From: Ephydatia muelleri | Lineage: Eukaryota; Porifera; Demospongiae; Spongillida; Spongillidae | Assembly: GCA_013339895.1 (NCBI GenBank) | Contig: JABACO010000005.1 | Span: 4,936,013-5,000,012, forward strand | DNA length: 64,000 nucleotides | Reading direction: 5' to 3' | Part shown: in pieces, positions 1-11,420 of the stretch | Layout: every line of letters starts with the position of its first letter | Numbering within the stretch: position 1 is the first letter of the stretch | Program-made: the position numbers and the translations under genes | Notes under the pieces: generated by a model | Databases searched by the model: none | Seen by the model: the letters and a program-made list of their open reading frames with translations, nothing else | What the model was told of the DNA's origin: nothing

Positions 1-322
1 ACGCCCACAGCTACGATCGCGCGGTCTCACTTTCAGCTCACACATAGTACATGAACTCATGCTGGCTCACACTTGTTGCATTGTTGCGTACATGGCCCTG
101 TACACTATCGTATGGCGTATTTTCTTATGCGCAATACACACACTCATGTACAAGCGTACTTGCACACACCAGTTATACATGTGGCAAACAATACACCTGT
201 CTGATGATGGTACAAACACTCACACTCACAAACATTGTTACATGCACATGCATTGTATTCAATTCAACTGCACTTGTGCATGTTTGTCAGGGGTGGTGGT
301 GGAGGCTAGTATAGACATTGAT

Positions 323-893
323 CCGGTGTCATAGGGTATACGGTCCGGCCCAATTTTCGGTCCGGCGGACCGTATTCCCGAAGGGAATACGGTCATCCCC
401 CGGACCCAACTCCCTAGGGAATACGGTCCCCCGGACCGAGTTCCCTGGTTGTTCAAAACCAATTAACCGGACTCAATTCCCTAGGGAATTGAGTCCCCCC
501 CCCCCCCCGGACCGTATTCCTTGGTTTTAAATATATGCATGTATTTCCAACTCTTGCATGCACGTAACGTTTGGTTCGGAAAGCAAAAGCTGTAGGTCGT
601 CAACTATGTATGCAGTTTCAATTCGGTCTGTAACAGCACATTTGGTTCGAAAATCAAAAGCCACAATGATCACAGGTCGCCAACTATAAACATGTATGCA
701 GCTTCTGTAACAACTGATTAACCTTTTTCTTCGGTCTGTCTTGTTACTATTTATGTATGTTTCCATTTGGTTCGAAAAGGATCGCGTGCAGGTCGGCAAC
801 TATACATGCAGCACAATAAACACTGTTAATATTATCAAATCGTAGTGCAAACAAAGTAGAAATAAATATATAATATAGTTAACTGAACATACA
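323..893 (-). repeat. Interspersed repeat 'P' (palindrome-rich end), copy 1
   Basis: This block matches the reverse complement of 52,660-53,252 along nearly its whole length, and its left end (from the CCGGTGTCATAGG motif) is also found at 49,331-49,505. The left 200 bp is a chain of short palindromes built on GGGAATACGGTCC and GGGAATTGAGTCC, including a C-run at about 498-510. The rest holds three diverged repeats of a TTTGGTTCGAAAA / GGTCGCCAACTAT motif. No coding sequence is convincing: the 90-codon open frame at 527-799 is shared by both copies only because the DNA is. It is probably a non-autonomous transposable element of unknown superfamily. Confidence 0.8.
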
Positions 894-1262
894 CTGCAAA
901 AATAAAAGAGCGATGTTCACTCTTTGTCACTCGAACTTAAACGAGTGACATTTTAATCGAGTGAAAGGCACTCAATGCATTATTAGCACCAATCGCCTCT
1001 ATCGAGTGAAAATCTAAGCAAGTGACAGTCATTTTTTCATGCAGCTTACCGTATATCTCGTTTACGTATTTTATAAGTTTAATAGCTGCCGCTGTAACAG
1101 TCAGCTGTTAATACTTCGTTTCCGATAGGGTACGTTAGGTATATAGGTAGTGATCGCCATGTGCGATACAGTCAACTCTCTACTGTACTAATAAAGAAGT
1201 CAGTACCCCTCCCCCTAGTCGGGCTTCTACCCCCGACTAGCCTCCCGCCTATTTTCCGTTGA
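894..1262 (+). repeat. Interspersed repeat 'C', copy 1
   Basis: A roughly 370-bp repeat that starts at CACTGCAAAAA and ends near the CCCGACTAGCC motif. It recurs at 63,685-64,000 in the same orientation and at 21,838-22,130 inverted. It contains CTCTTTGTCACTCG / CGAGTGAC inverted motifs and the block GTAGTGATCGCCAT..GCGATACAGTC. It has no coding capacity and is probably a MITE or SINE-like element. The abutment to repeat P at about 893 looks like two independent insertions. Confidence 0.8.
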
Positions 1263-1319
1263 TGTTGATATTTGAGCTGCCTTTTTTTATCGCAGATGCA
1301 AGAGAGCTGCACACGTGTA

Positions 1320-3075
1320 TACGTGTGTGTCAGTACACATGTATGTGTTAGCACACACACCCATATGTATTGCATTCTTATAGATGCCCACCTTTCCGAT
1401 GGTGATTGACTGGTGATGCATGATGTGTTCCAGATGATTTGTTCTGTTGTGTTAGCACACACCCTCAGATGATGTATGCGTTGCATTCTTATATATGCCC
1501 ACCTCTCCGATGGGGATCAACTTGTGATGCTTGATGTGTTCCCATTGAGGGGGATTGATCTGTTTAAGGTTAACGTTAGTACACATGTATGTGTTAGCAC
1601 ACACTCTCTGATAATATATGTATTGTATTCTTATAGATGCCCACCTCTCCGATGGGGATCAACTGGCGATGCTTGATGTGTTCCCATTGAGGAGGATTGA
1701 TCTGTTTCTGTTTAACCAATTGATGCCTAAATAAAGTTTATTGGGAAAAGGTGATTTCATCTCATATGGGGCCACAATAATTTGTGTGGCAGGAAGGGAT
1801 AATCTAACAACACCCGCTGAAGCCATGTTCATGAAGAACTTCGAATTGGTATAATTTTTCATTGGTTTGTGGTCACCTCACCCAAAATGTCTACAGGAAT
1901 TAATCGGTTAATGTCAGTACATGTGTATGTGTTAGCGCACACTCTCCGATAATGTATGTATTGCATTCTTATAGATGCCCACCTCTCCGATGGGGCTCAA
2001 CTGGCGATGCATGATGTGTTCTCATTGAGGGGGATTGATCCGTTTAAGGTTAGTACACGTGTATGTGTTAGCACACACTCTCTGATAATGTATGTATTGC
2101 ATTCTTATAGATGCCCACCTCTCCGATGGGGATCAACTGGCGATGCTTGATGTGTTCCCATTGAGGAGGATTGATCTGTTTAATGTCAGTACACGTGTAT
2201 GTGTTAGCACACACTCTCCGATAATGTATGTATTGCATTCTTATAGATGCCCACCTCTCCGATGGGGCTCAACTGGCAATGCATGATGTGTTTTCATTGA
2301 GGGGGATTGATCCGTTTCTGTTTAACCAATTGATGCCTAAATAAAGTTTATTGGGAAAAGGTGATTTCATCTCATATGGGGCCACAATAATTTGTGTGGC
2401 AGGAAGGGATAATCTAACGACACCCGCTGAAGCCATGTTCATGAAGAACTTCGAATTGGTATAATTTTTCATTGGTTTGTGGTCACCTCACCCAAAATGT
2501 CTACAGGAATTAATCGGTTAATGTCAGTACATGTGTATGTGTTAGCACACACTCTCCGATAATGTATGTATTGCATTCTTATAGATGCCCACCTCTCCGA
2601 TGGGGCTCAACTGGCGATGCATGATGTGTTCTCATTGAGGGGGATTGATCCGTTTAAGGTTAGTACACGTGTATGTGTTAGCACACACTCTCTGATAATG
2701 TATGTATTGCATTCTTATAGATGCCCACCTCTCCGATGGGGATCAACTGGCGATGCTTGATGTGTTCCCATTGAGGAGGATTGATCTGTTTAATGTCAGT
2801 ACACGTGTATGTGTTAGCACACACTCTCCGATAATGTATGTATTGCATTCTTATAGATGCCCACCTCTCTGATGGGGATCGACTGGCGACGCTTGATGTG
2901 TTCCCATTGATGGGGATTGATCTGTTTAAGGTTAGTACACGTGTATGTGTTAGCACACACTCTCTGATAATATATGTATTGTATTCTTATAGATGCCCAC
3001 CTCTCCGATGGGGATCAATAGGCGATGCATGATATGTTTCCATTGAGGGGGATTGATCTGTGTAAGGTTAGTACA
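1320..3075 (+). repeat. Satellite, 136-bp unit with 610-bp higher-order repeat
   Basis: A basic unit of about 136 bp (for example 1,956 to 2,092) is repeated through the block. Each unit carries TGTGTTAGCACACACTC and GATGCCCACCTCTCCGATGG. A larger 610-bp unit is duplicated: 1,659-1,862 and 2,269-2,472 are almost identical, as are 1,956-2,150 and 2,566-2,760. The higher-order unit includes a 200-bp insert that interrupts the 136-bp periodicity. Short open frames repeat only because the DNA repeats. Diverged units of the same family lie at 51,590-51,860. Confidence 0.9.
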
Positions 3076-3145
3076 CACTACACATGTCCCTCCACACTAC
3101 ACATGTCCCTCCACACTACACATGTCCCTTCCCTCCACACAGTCT
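3072..3145 (+). repeat. Minisatellite, 19-bp unit
   Basis: Three to four copies of CACTACACATGTCCCTCCA follow directly after the 136-bp satellite. Confidence 0.8.
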
Positions 3146-4499
3146 CTACTTCTCACTGTTCCTCATCCTCATGAGAAAGCATTGTCTTGTACTGATGTGT
3201 GCTGGGAATACACACATCCAAACCTCTCTACGCTTTGTTCTCCAATAAGTGCTCCTTACCCATCCTACATGTAGCTATGTGCTGCGTACGAGAGATGCCC
3301 AACCAAAAAGATGGGAGGGTGTGTGACAAGGGTACTCATGAGGTTGTGACAGGGGTACATGTGTGTGTGACAGGGTACTGATGTGATGGTGAGAAGGTAA
3401 ATGCAGATGTGTGGGGATATGAAGGTGGATGCATGTGGACCAGCTATAGCAAGTTGTTCACATGTGTGTGGGGATGTGTGGGGATGTGTGTGTGTGTACT
3501 ATAGATGTACTGCCCCATATGCTCAGGAGATGCTCAAGATGTTCATGTGTGATGCCCCCAACTGCTCAACGTGCATTAGCCCTACCCACAATGACATAAC
3601 AGGTCATGTACACATACATATACAGTACATACACACACACAGGGTCTACATGTATTGCCTGCTTTGAGAAACTCTGTGGAGACGATGAATTAGCAAGGAT
3701 ACATATTTGTTGCCACATACTGCTTTGTGTTTGAGGTTTGGGCGCTGGCCACGCCTACTGCACAGGTGAGGAGTGGCTGCGTTACATGTGCTCACCTGAT
3801 AACTCTAAGCTCCGCCTTCAGAGCAAAAGAGAGGACTGTCCACATACAAAAGCTGCAAGAGTTGTTCATGAATTATCATTAACTACAGTATGTGAGTTTT
3901 TGGGGAAGGCATTGCTCCATTACAAACCCTGATTCCTTTGTCCGTATTGAGTCGGCAACGAATTTGGCTCTGTTTTCTTTGCCATCTCACCCAATGCACA
4001 CCTTGCTGTTTTTAATCTGTAACCTTTCTTACACCCAATATCCCTAGGAACCTCCTCCCATTGGTCCCCTCGTCCCAGCAGACAGCAGAAGACCAATCTG
4101 AGTGCTTGGCCTGTTCGATGGCATTGCTACAGGTCAGTTGGGATCGTGTTTGAGGAGGAGGAGGAGAAAGGGATGTTGAGGAAATACCTACAGAGAAGTT
4201 GGGCTACCTTTGCGCATGAGGTACCTGATTCCCTTCTTTCTCCTCAGGATTACTGGTGCTTAAAGAGCTCGGCATTGAGATAGATATGTTGCTTTGGAGA
4301 TTGATCCTGATTCAGTCAAGGTGGCTGTGGGGAAGGGGCAGAGGGTGGGATACCTTATCCCTCCCCTCAGATACCTTCCCCCTCCCCTCTGATACCTTTC
4401 CCCCCTCCCCTCCCTTGCACTCCAGTTCATTAAGCTAGGCACCATTACAACCAAGATGAACTCTATCAAACAGACGAAGAAGGCCATATTCCTTGTGCG
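3146..4499. other. Stretch without a recognised gene
   Basis: The stretch contains GT-rich simple sequence (3,340-3,520), a polypyrimidine run at 4,359-4,425, and a 64-codon open frame at 3,738-3,932 with no family I recognise. I see no supported gene. Confidence 0.6.
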
Positions 4500-5097
4500 G
4501 GTGGCATAGACGGTCATCTTGCTTCATTTTTCAAATTGAATTTCAAACACGTTTATAATTTACGATAAATCGGACTGATTGTGAATCTGTGCTTTATAAG
4601 ATTATACCGTTAACCATTCGTAAACTAAAATCAAGACAAAAATTTAATTTCTACCGCGCATAATTTATTCATAAACGAAGTAGTCATTTCGTAATACCTT
4701 GCGTCATCTTATAATCATTTAAATTATGTGTGCTAGCTACTAGTAGAGGTTAATGTTTATAAACTTTAATGGCTGTAACTATCACACAGCTGTTTGCGGC
4801 CCAATGTTTTGTGGACACTAGGTTCGTTTTCCGAAAAATTGAAATGATGATGTCATGCCCTTAACAACGACCGTGACAACCGAAGACCTTTGGAACGTGA
4901 GCTCACTCAAAAACAGTGATGAAATAAACGCCATTTTAACACCCTACAAGGAAAGGAACACCTTTTTCTATCTGTGTTGCAAACCACGAGGCGTAGTGAA
5001 CTTGCTACGGCAAGCTACGGGCCTTGAAAGCGGGTTAGTCTTAGCGTACCTCTTCGATACAGAAGCGATTCTCCACGCCTGCGACAATAGGAAATGA
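4500..5097 (-). repeat. Repeat 'D': putative 3' end of RAG1-like transposon, copy A
   Basis: This block aligns in several stretches with 22,966-23,470, and its first 200 bp aligns with 30,040-30,300. Shared blocks include AAATCAAGACAAAAA..TTAATTTCTACCGC, CGAAAAATTGAAATG and a CACG(A/T)GG..GTTGCTA..CTTTGAAAGC region near 4,985-5,035. In copies A and B it lies just downstream of the minus-strand RAG1-like gene, so it is probably the 3' part of that element. An 80-codon plus-strand frame here (4,855-5,097) is not conserved as a protein in copy B. Confidence 0.6.
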
Positions 5098-5260
5098 GAA
5101 ATAAAGGTTGGTTCGTAAAGGGAACTAAAGGTACTAATAGATATTTGTAATGGTTTGTAGCCACAGTTTTTTTTTGACAGTGATCAAACATACTAAAAGT
5201 AAGTACTCTATACCGGTCAGCGCGCGTCAGTCTTCATATGCATTAATTCACACTGCTTAA

Positions 5261-6178
5261 TTAACTTAACTTTCCTCCAGTACATAACAATGTTTGTTCT
5301 GGACTAGTGGAAGCCAGTCTTTTCAGGACCCTTGACGCCATCTTCACCTCCACTTTGGTAGGTAGAGTACTGCACTCATGCGTATCAAAGTCACCTGCCT
5401 TAACATCCCTCTTGCACCTCTCACATTTCACCATTATGTCCTTCAATAGTGTCTGGACCAAGGGTGGTGCTGGCTTGAGCTGTTGTGGTTGTATTGGTGA
5501 CTGCATGAAGCAGCACGGGCACTTCACCTCACTGCAGTTTAAGAGCATGAACCAATGGACTAAACAATATGTACAAACCAGTGCGCTCCAGAGGTTGGCA
5601 CAGTATATTTAAGCAGATAGGACATTGCAATTGTTCTATGATAGCAGGGTTGTTCATGTTCGAAAGTGTCTGGTGATACAGTTAGTACAGTCTTGGTGGG
5701 GCTATCTTCCTAATTTCGGAAATGATTTTATGAGGGCTGTTTTTTGCTGGACGGCCTGTTGTGGGAGTGAGATTCACATGTATGGCTTGTGGTGATCTGG
5801 GATTGCAGATCTGAATGAAGATAAATATAGGTACACATGTATTAACTTGTTTAGACATATGTAAGTAATATCACAAACCTGGCATTCCTCAGCAGTGTGT
5901 TTCTTCCACTCATAAGGAATTGTACTAACAGTGTAGTGAGAGTGCTGGCATTGTGCTAGAATGCTTCCATCCATAACTTGTTTGCATCGATAACAGAATT
6001 TTAGTGGGTGAATATTGACAGCATCATTGTGAGTATCAATACCAAATACTGAATGTAAATCTGCTGAAAACTCTGTGTATTGGTATGACTGCCTTGCTTT
6101 CTTATCCCTAGGTGCCGCAAGCAAGCGACCACACACCCTGCATCGCTCCTGAACTTTGTTTACATGTACGTGTTCCAT
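5261..6178 (-). pseudogene. RAG1 N-terminal-like (N-RAG) transposon gene, decayed copy A
   Basis: Exon 1 (6178-5879) encodes about 100 residues opening with a CRVCG zinc motif, followed by FGIDTHNDAVNIHPLKFC (the RAG1 signature of an ID..D..IHP..FC segment) and an HTAEECQ segment. The intron 5878-5811 has clean GT and AG ends and joins in phase to exon 2, completing CQIC. Exon 2 (5810-5261) carries a RING-like segment (CPICLNIL..QPL), then ALVCTYC, CPCC, and CERCKRDVKAGDFDTHEC, which matches the C2H2-like finger after the RAG1 RING. Lesions are an in-frame TAA early in exon 2 and a frameshift inside the RING, where about five residues are also lost relative to copy B. The DDE half is missing. 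It is an internally truncated relative of the 23.8-27.1 kb copy. Confidence 0.8.
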
Positions 6179-7610
6179 TCAAACCGCACCTATTATTCAT
6201 AAAATACACACGCCGTGTAAGATGTTAAAAAAAAACTGTGGCTGGTTCTAATCGTTTTAAATATGTCTTTTGATCTGTCCTGTTGATGTTTATAACTTGC
6301 TTACCGAAAACCTATTGTCGCCGTCTGTGCTACGCACGATCAAAGTACCCCCTCTCAGATACCGCCTCTATCACATGGACGTATAAAAAGGATGCGCGGC
6401 TATTAGAGCAATGTTGTGCGTCGTGCGCATAGGTAATTTTATTAACTGCGGTGGTAGGGTGTACGAAAGAACGAATTAGCTCAAAGCGATGACATGAAAT
6501 GTGGATCACAAAAAGTACGATTTATAATGAGCTCATTGAGTAATTTTTTTTTACAGCATTCTAAGGTATACCGTAATGTCCAATTATCTGAATTGTGTCC
6601 AGCCGCAAACAGGAGTGTACTATAGTATGGGATGTAGCATGTGGTTTATGTAACTGGCACAGAATAATCTTAATAATTATGTCTGTTATAATTGCAGTTT
6701 AATTAAGAATTAATTAATCGTGACCGTCAAAGACCGGCTCATATTTTTGACGGTCAGCCGTCAAATATATGAAATATATGACGGCCACCGTACTTCCCGG
6801 CTCAGACGGCCAGGCATGTTGGCGGTTCACGATCACTGACGGTCAGCATAAAAATCGGCAATATTTGACGGCTACCGGACGGCCACGGCTGGCCGCGGCA
6901 ACACTGCATTAAATCCACACTGACTTTACAAAAACCCCGGTTTGTGCTGATATTTACACATGTTTACCCAACCTGGTGTTTCCCTCTCTAATAAATGGTG
7001 AACGAAAAAAAGGTGAGGAGCAGGAATCGAACCAGGGTACAATGATCTCATAAGCAGATGACAAAACGCTACAAGGCACTAATACAATTGTTGGGAAAAG
7101 CATTGATTAGAGAAGTATCAAGGCATATAACAATCATGTGTCACAAAAAAACTATTTTTAAAAGAAATACTCATTTAAGTTTGCGCGTTATGTATATGGA
7201 CATCAATACTGTACATATTCATAGCAATGCATTCATGTATTCACATTGCTCTGCATGTCCAAGAAGAGGCCATACTTGTTTTGAATCATCTGAATGATAC
7301 CGTATATGAGGTTTTTAACATAAGCTACCACAAGGTGACTGATTATTTAAATACACATAATGAAATAATACTGAATAACATTAAAGATTGAGATTATATG
7401 CTGGTTAGATGTTGCTATGCATTTTTTTTACCTTGTAGTGAAATTTAGCTTGCAAATGCACGCGTATAATAAATCATCTGCAATCTTTAAGAGCAATTAC
7501 CTATACTTGTTTGACGAGTTCAAAGCATATGACTTTGATATACTAAAATACAAATATAACAAAGCATCATGCAAACAACAAAATCATTATTTACAGAGCA
7601 TCCAGAGAAT
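6179..7610. other. Intergenic, with a GACGGTC/GACCGTC foldback region
   Basis: No gene is recognised. Between about 6,715 and 6,910 there are repeated GACGGTCAGC, TTTGACGGC and GGCCGTC words in both orientations, giving several potential stem-loops. This may be the end of a foldback element. The part from 7,040 to 7,600 is AT-rich with short open frames only. Confidence 0.5.
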
Positions 7611-10600
7611 CTATTGAATCCAAAACTTGCCAGACCACTGACCAGTTACTGGTCCTAAAATGGATGACCAGTGCACTTTTTCTGCATATCTTACTCTTTT
7701 GTATTTTCTTTCAGAAATGTTAGCAGTGTCTCTTTCATAGAAGTAAACCTGACAGGTTTTTTGAATTCTATCAACTGACTGAATGTGTGCAAGATACACA
7801 TCACTACCAATACCCTTCACTGAAATCATGTCACCTTCCTCTGGGTAATGAGGAACAATAACATCGTTCTTGTCCAGTGGAATTATTGGTCTCAGGTAGT
7901 CAATAACGATATATTTGGATGGATTGTATAACATATCTGGGTCAGGGTACAACATAACCTTTCTTAAGATGGTCGTTGATCTGAGTACCTTTACTGTTGA
8001 GGTTGGTTCCACATAAGGATTGTCACTGTAACTGTGATACATTGGGTCCCCTGATGAATCAGCAGCATGAGAGTACACTTCTCCTGTGACAAATGATTGA
8101 TACTTGTCACTGAGTTTAGTAGAAAAGATAGATGATATCTTTAAAATAATCATGTCATCCAAACTGTCATCTTGTGCAAGGATACATTCATTTACTCGAT
8201 ATAGTGTACCTCTATAACCATGGGTTGGTACAAATATAGATCGATATTTAGTTGCATGAAGGCAAGCAGTTTCTTTTTGTTGTTCGCTTGTAGGAAATTG
8301 ACACAAAACTTCTTTACTTTCCCATGCCGATAAAAGTACATAGTGCTGTCCTCCAACTAGCACATCAGGTGCCTCTGGAAATTGTTGGGCTACATATTCT
8401 GCTTGTGAAAGGCTCTTTGCATGCAGCTACATGTATAAGAGAAAATTAAAATGTAACATTGTAATGAAGATATATAGAGCCTCCAGAAAAGGGAGGTCCT
8501 GATTGTATTTACTGTAATGTGTGTATAATCATAATAATTATGTGTTTGCTTATTTTATCACAGATACATAAGATCGACTTGAAAAGACATACCTGGGAAT
8601 CTGATTCACAGCTCATTTGGATTGGTGTTTGAAGGACAGAACCACCAGACTTAAACTTCAGAAATTCTCGCCTGCATTCAGCCAGTGCAAATGTTAATTC
8701 TAAGTTCCTATTATTTGATGAACGCAAAACATATCCTTTCACAGCCCTTTCAAAAGAATAGCACCAATAGTTGTCCGGGCTTGAAAAGCGTTCTATTTCT
8801 TCAGGCATATATATCAAGCTGTGAAGTGTTATCACACAGCTTGTGATGCCTTCAACCTCTTCAGTTAAAATATTGTGCTTTGTGATAAGATTACGTAACA
8901 AGTCAATGTCATCTTTTGTCCAACCAGATCGTCCTACATTATAAACCATCTCTGTGATACGGACAATGAGCACCCACACATGATATTCATGGTCTGGTAA
9001 AATTCCTCCTAAGATGTATTCAGAGGCAGGATAGCAGAACTTTTGGAACTCCTCAGCTTTCCAGAAGCCTAGTCTTTTAGTTATGTTTGTAGGAATCCTT
9101 CCATTCCTTAACTCTGCATGAATAACATGACAGTGATTTAAAAACAGGAATTAAATACAAGTACATGACTACATGTACGTATAAAAGACTTTGTGATGAC
9201 AGGATTATCCCAATGGTTTGATTATATTATATTTTAGAGTTTTTTTTTGTACCAATACACCAATGCAAAACATGGTATTAAGTACAGCTCTCAATTACAA
9301 TTAATTGCTCATACCTGATGTCCATGGCACTGCTTCTAACCTTTCCTCGATGACTTGTTTGCTTATCAAATCCATGTCTAAATACCTACGAAGATGATGG
9401 CTGACAACATTAAGTGGGACGTTGTGCATTGCATCAAACACTAGATCTCTCAAAATGTTAAAACCATATGCTGCATGAAGTCGATGTAAGATTGATGTTC
9501 CAGTAAATCCTGTACTTTTGGCCTTAGATTTACGAATTGATGGCCTCTCTTCTACTTCAATATAGTTCATGGTATCAATAATCTCTCCTAAGTCTTTGGT
9601 AGCAAATGGATATCTAGCATGATACCTGTAATCCACATAGTAGTAGTGCGTGGAAGTAGGACCTTGTATGCCTAAATGCAATCCGTTAATTATAAATGGA
9701 AACACTTTTCAATTAATGTAACAGTACCTTCCAGATTGCATTGCCTGCATGGACGAATTCCTCCTTGAATGAACTTACCTACTTCAGACTGTGCTGGATA
9801 ATCTCCTGTCCATAGTAGAAGCATACACCTGATAAGTGCTTTTCCAGAGGGAATCCCTGCCACCTCAGCAGCATAATCAACCTCAATGCCTGTAATGCCA
9901 TTTTTTTTAAATTCATTTGGAATTTCAAGAGCACCTTACCATTAATAAAAAGATCTAGCACCTCTGTCACCAGCGGTTCCAGAAATGGGTCTAAAGAAAC
10001 AGGACACTTGTTTGGTAGAAGATAGCTTGGTACAAACCCACAAACATAAACTTCATCAACTTTAGAACGGTCACTTTTTCTTATAGTTGCAATTGATACT
10101 TCAATAGACCCTAATTGGATTTTGTGAATGAAATGCATAATCATGTTTGTATTAAGATATACATGAAATTTACCACAGCTGTGTTTTGAAGATGTAGAAA
10201 ATGGCTGCCACCCATCCCAATGACCTATCAATGCAATGTTACGTGGGTCCCCTCTTGTTGACTTCAGAAGATGGTCAAAGCAGTTGTAGCAATTAGGACA
10301 CTCTATTGATACTGTACCATTAGCATTCATGTTCTGCTTGGACACTTCATTCATATATTTGCTACTCACTACATGCTTGCAAAATGGACAGAGGGCAGGG
10401 AGATGCCACAGAGCAGTAGGGTCCCAAAACCATGCATATTCTGCAAATCTCGAACCATCCCAAATCTCGCACTTTTTGAAATTTTTATGTTCTGCCTTGA
10501 GCCAATGTTCTTTTTCTCTCCAATGGGCAGTGATCTTCTTACAAAACATAGCATCCTGGCACCATCTTTTGATCTTATCAGAAAGGCATAAATAGTAGTA

Positions 10601-11119
10601 TGGTATACTGCCTTGCTTTCCACAATACCTGATAAAATAAATAATGATTGGTCAAATTATTATTAGCTATCACACACAAGGCCATTTTGAACTATGATAT
10701 ACACATTAAAAATCTTACTTGCAAGTACTGATTGGGGAATCCATTACATCGTAGCGAAAAGGATGCTCTTCATCCAAACAAATATAGAGCTTTCTAGGTT
10801 CGGTATAACCTTGGGCCTGCAATATAGCTACACATGATTGCCAAGATGAAGGCCAACGATTTTGAAGACCACTGTCACCTTTGCAGTATAGATCTCGACC
10901 ATAGTTCAGTATACGCATGAATTGCTCTTGTGACCCAGAGAATTCTTGCTGTATTTTCATTGCATTTAATACAGCATGCATGCAAGATAGTGTTTTCGAC
11001 ACTCATTTCTGCCGCAGATCTGATATCAATCTGAAAAGGATTTTCATACATCACATACTCACTTTCGCATAGCACTTCAGAATCGTCTAACGTATCATTT
11101 CTCGCCGCACTTTCGCGAA
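7611..11119 (-). pseudogene. EnSpm/CACTA-like tnp2-related transposase, main part
   Basis: The exons I can splice are 11119-10719, 10628-10174, 10110-9940, 9890-9728, 9671-9315, 9113-8593 and 8426-7611, nearly all with GT/AG ends and matching phases. Landmarks in order are a WPSSW segment, YCGKQGSIPYYYLCLSDKIK, CPFC..CPNC fingers, ALIGHWDGWQPFSTSSKHSC, a DEVYVCGFVPSYLLPNK segment, a GDYPAQSEVGKF segment, FTGTSILHRLH, and VFDAMHNVPLNV, which corresponds to the tnp2 DVMH motif. The C-terminal 250 residues (8426-7614) are a separate conserved region. The N-terminal coding part continues at 17,892-18,240, beyond an inserted MULE. A 4-bp GCAT duplication near 10,985 also shifts the frame. The original protein should catalyse cut-and-paste transposition in the nucleus. 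The family is clear from the motifs. The superfamily assignment (EnSpm rather than another DDE group) is inference. Confidence 0.75.
11110..11119. repeat. Target-site duplication of the MULE, left
   Basis: CTTTCGCGAA here is repeated exactly at 17,882-17,891, immediately outside the inverted termini. Its core TTCGCGAA is palindromic. A 10-bp duplication fits Mutator-like elements (8-11 bp). Confidence 0.88.
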
Positions 11120-11124
11120 GGGTG

Positions 11125-11360
11125 TAGCTAAAAGTAGGAGTAGGAGTAGGAGCAGGAGTAGGAGTTGATGTCTAAAAGTAGGAGTAGGAGTAGGAGTTGA
11201 TGTCTAAAAGTAGGAGTAGGAGTAGGAGCAAGAGTAGGAGTCGAGGTCTAAAAGTAGGAGTAGGAGTAGGAGTTGATGTCTAAAAGTAGGAGTAGGAGTA
11301 GGAGCAGGAGTAGGAGTCGGTGTCTAAAAGTAGGAGTATAGGAGTAGGAATTGATGGCTA
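11125..11360 (+). repeat. Left subterminal array of the MULE
   Basis: Imperfect 30-40-bp units of AAAAGTAGGAGTAGGAG followed by TTGATGTCT or TCGAGGTCT. The array is the inverted counterpart of 17,455-17,870. Subterminal arrays of this sort are often transposase-binding regions in other superfamilies; that role here is inference. Confidence 0.85.
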
Positions 11361-11420
11361 GAAGTATAAACATCCACATTTGCTGAGCCCCGCCCACGAA
11401 CGACATCAAAACTATAAGCA

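Noticed and set aside
4855..5097. 80-codon plus-strand protein with CCKPRGVVNLL
   Set aside because: The homologous DNA at 23,290-23,470 does not keep the frame, and the block is probably the untranslated 3' end of the RAG1-like element.
7058..7297. tRNA or small RNA gene
   Set aside because: No A/B box pair or cloverleaf was visible here or elsewhere by eye; I could not run a tRNA scan.
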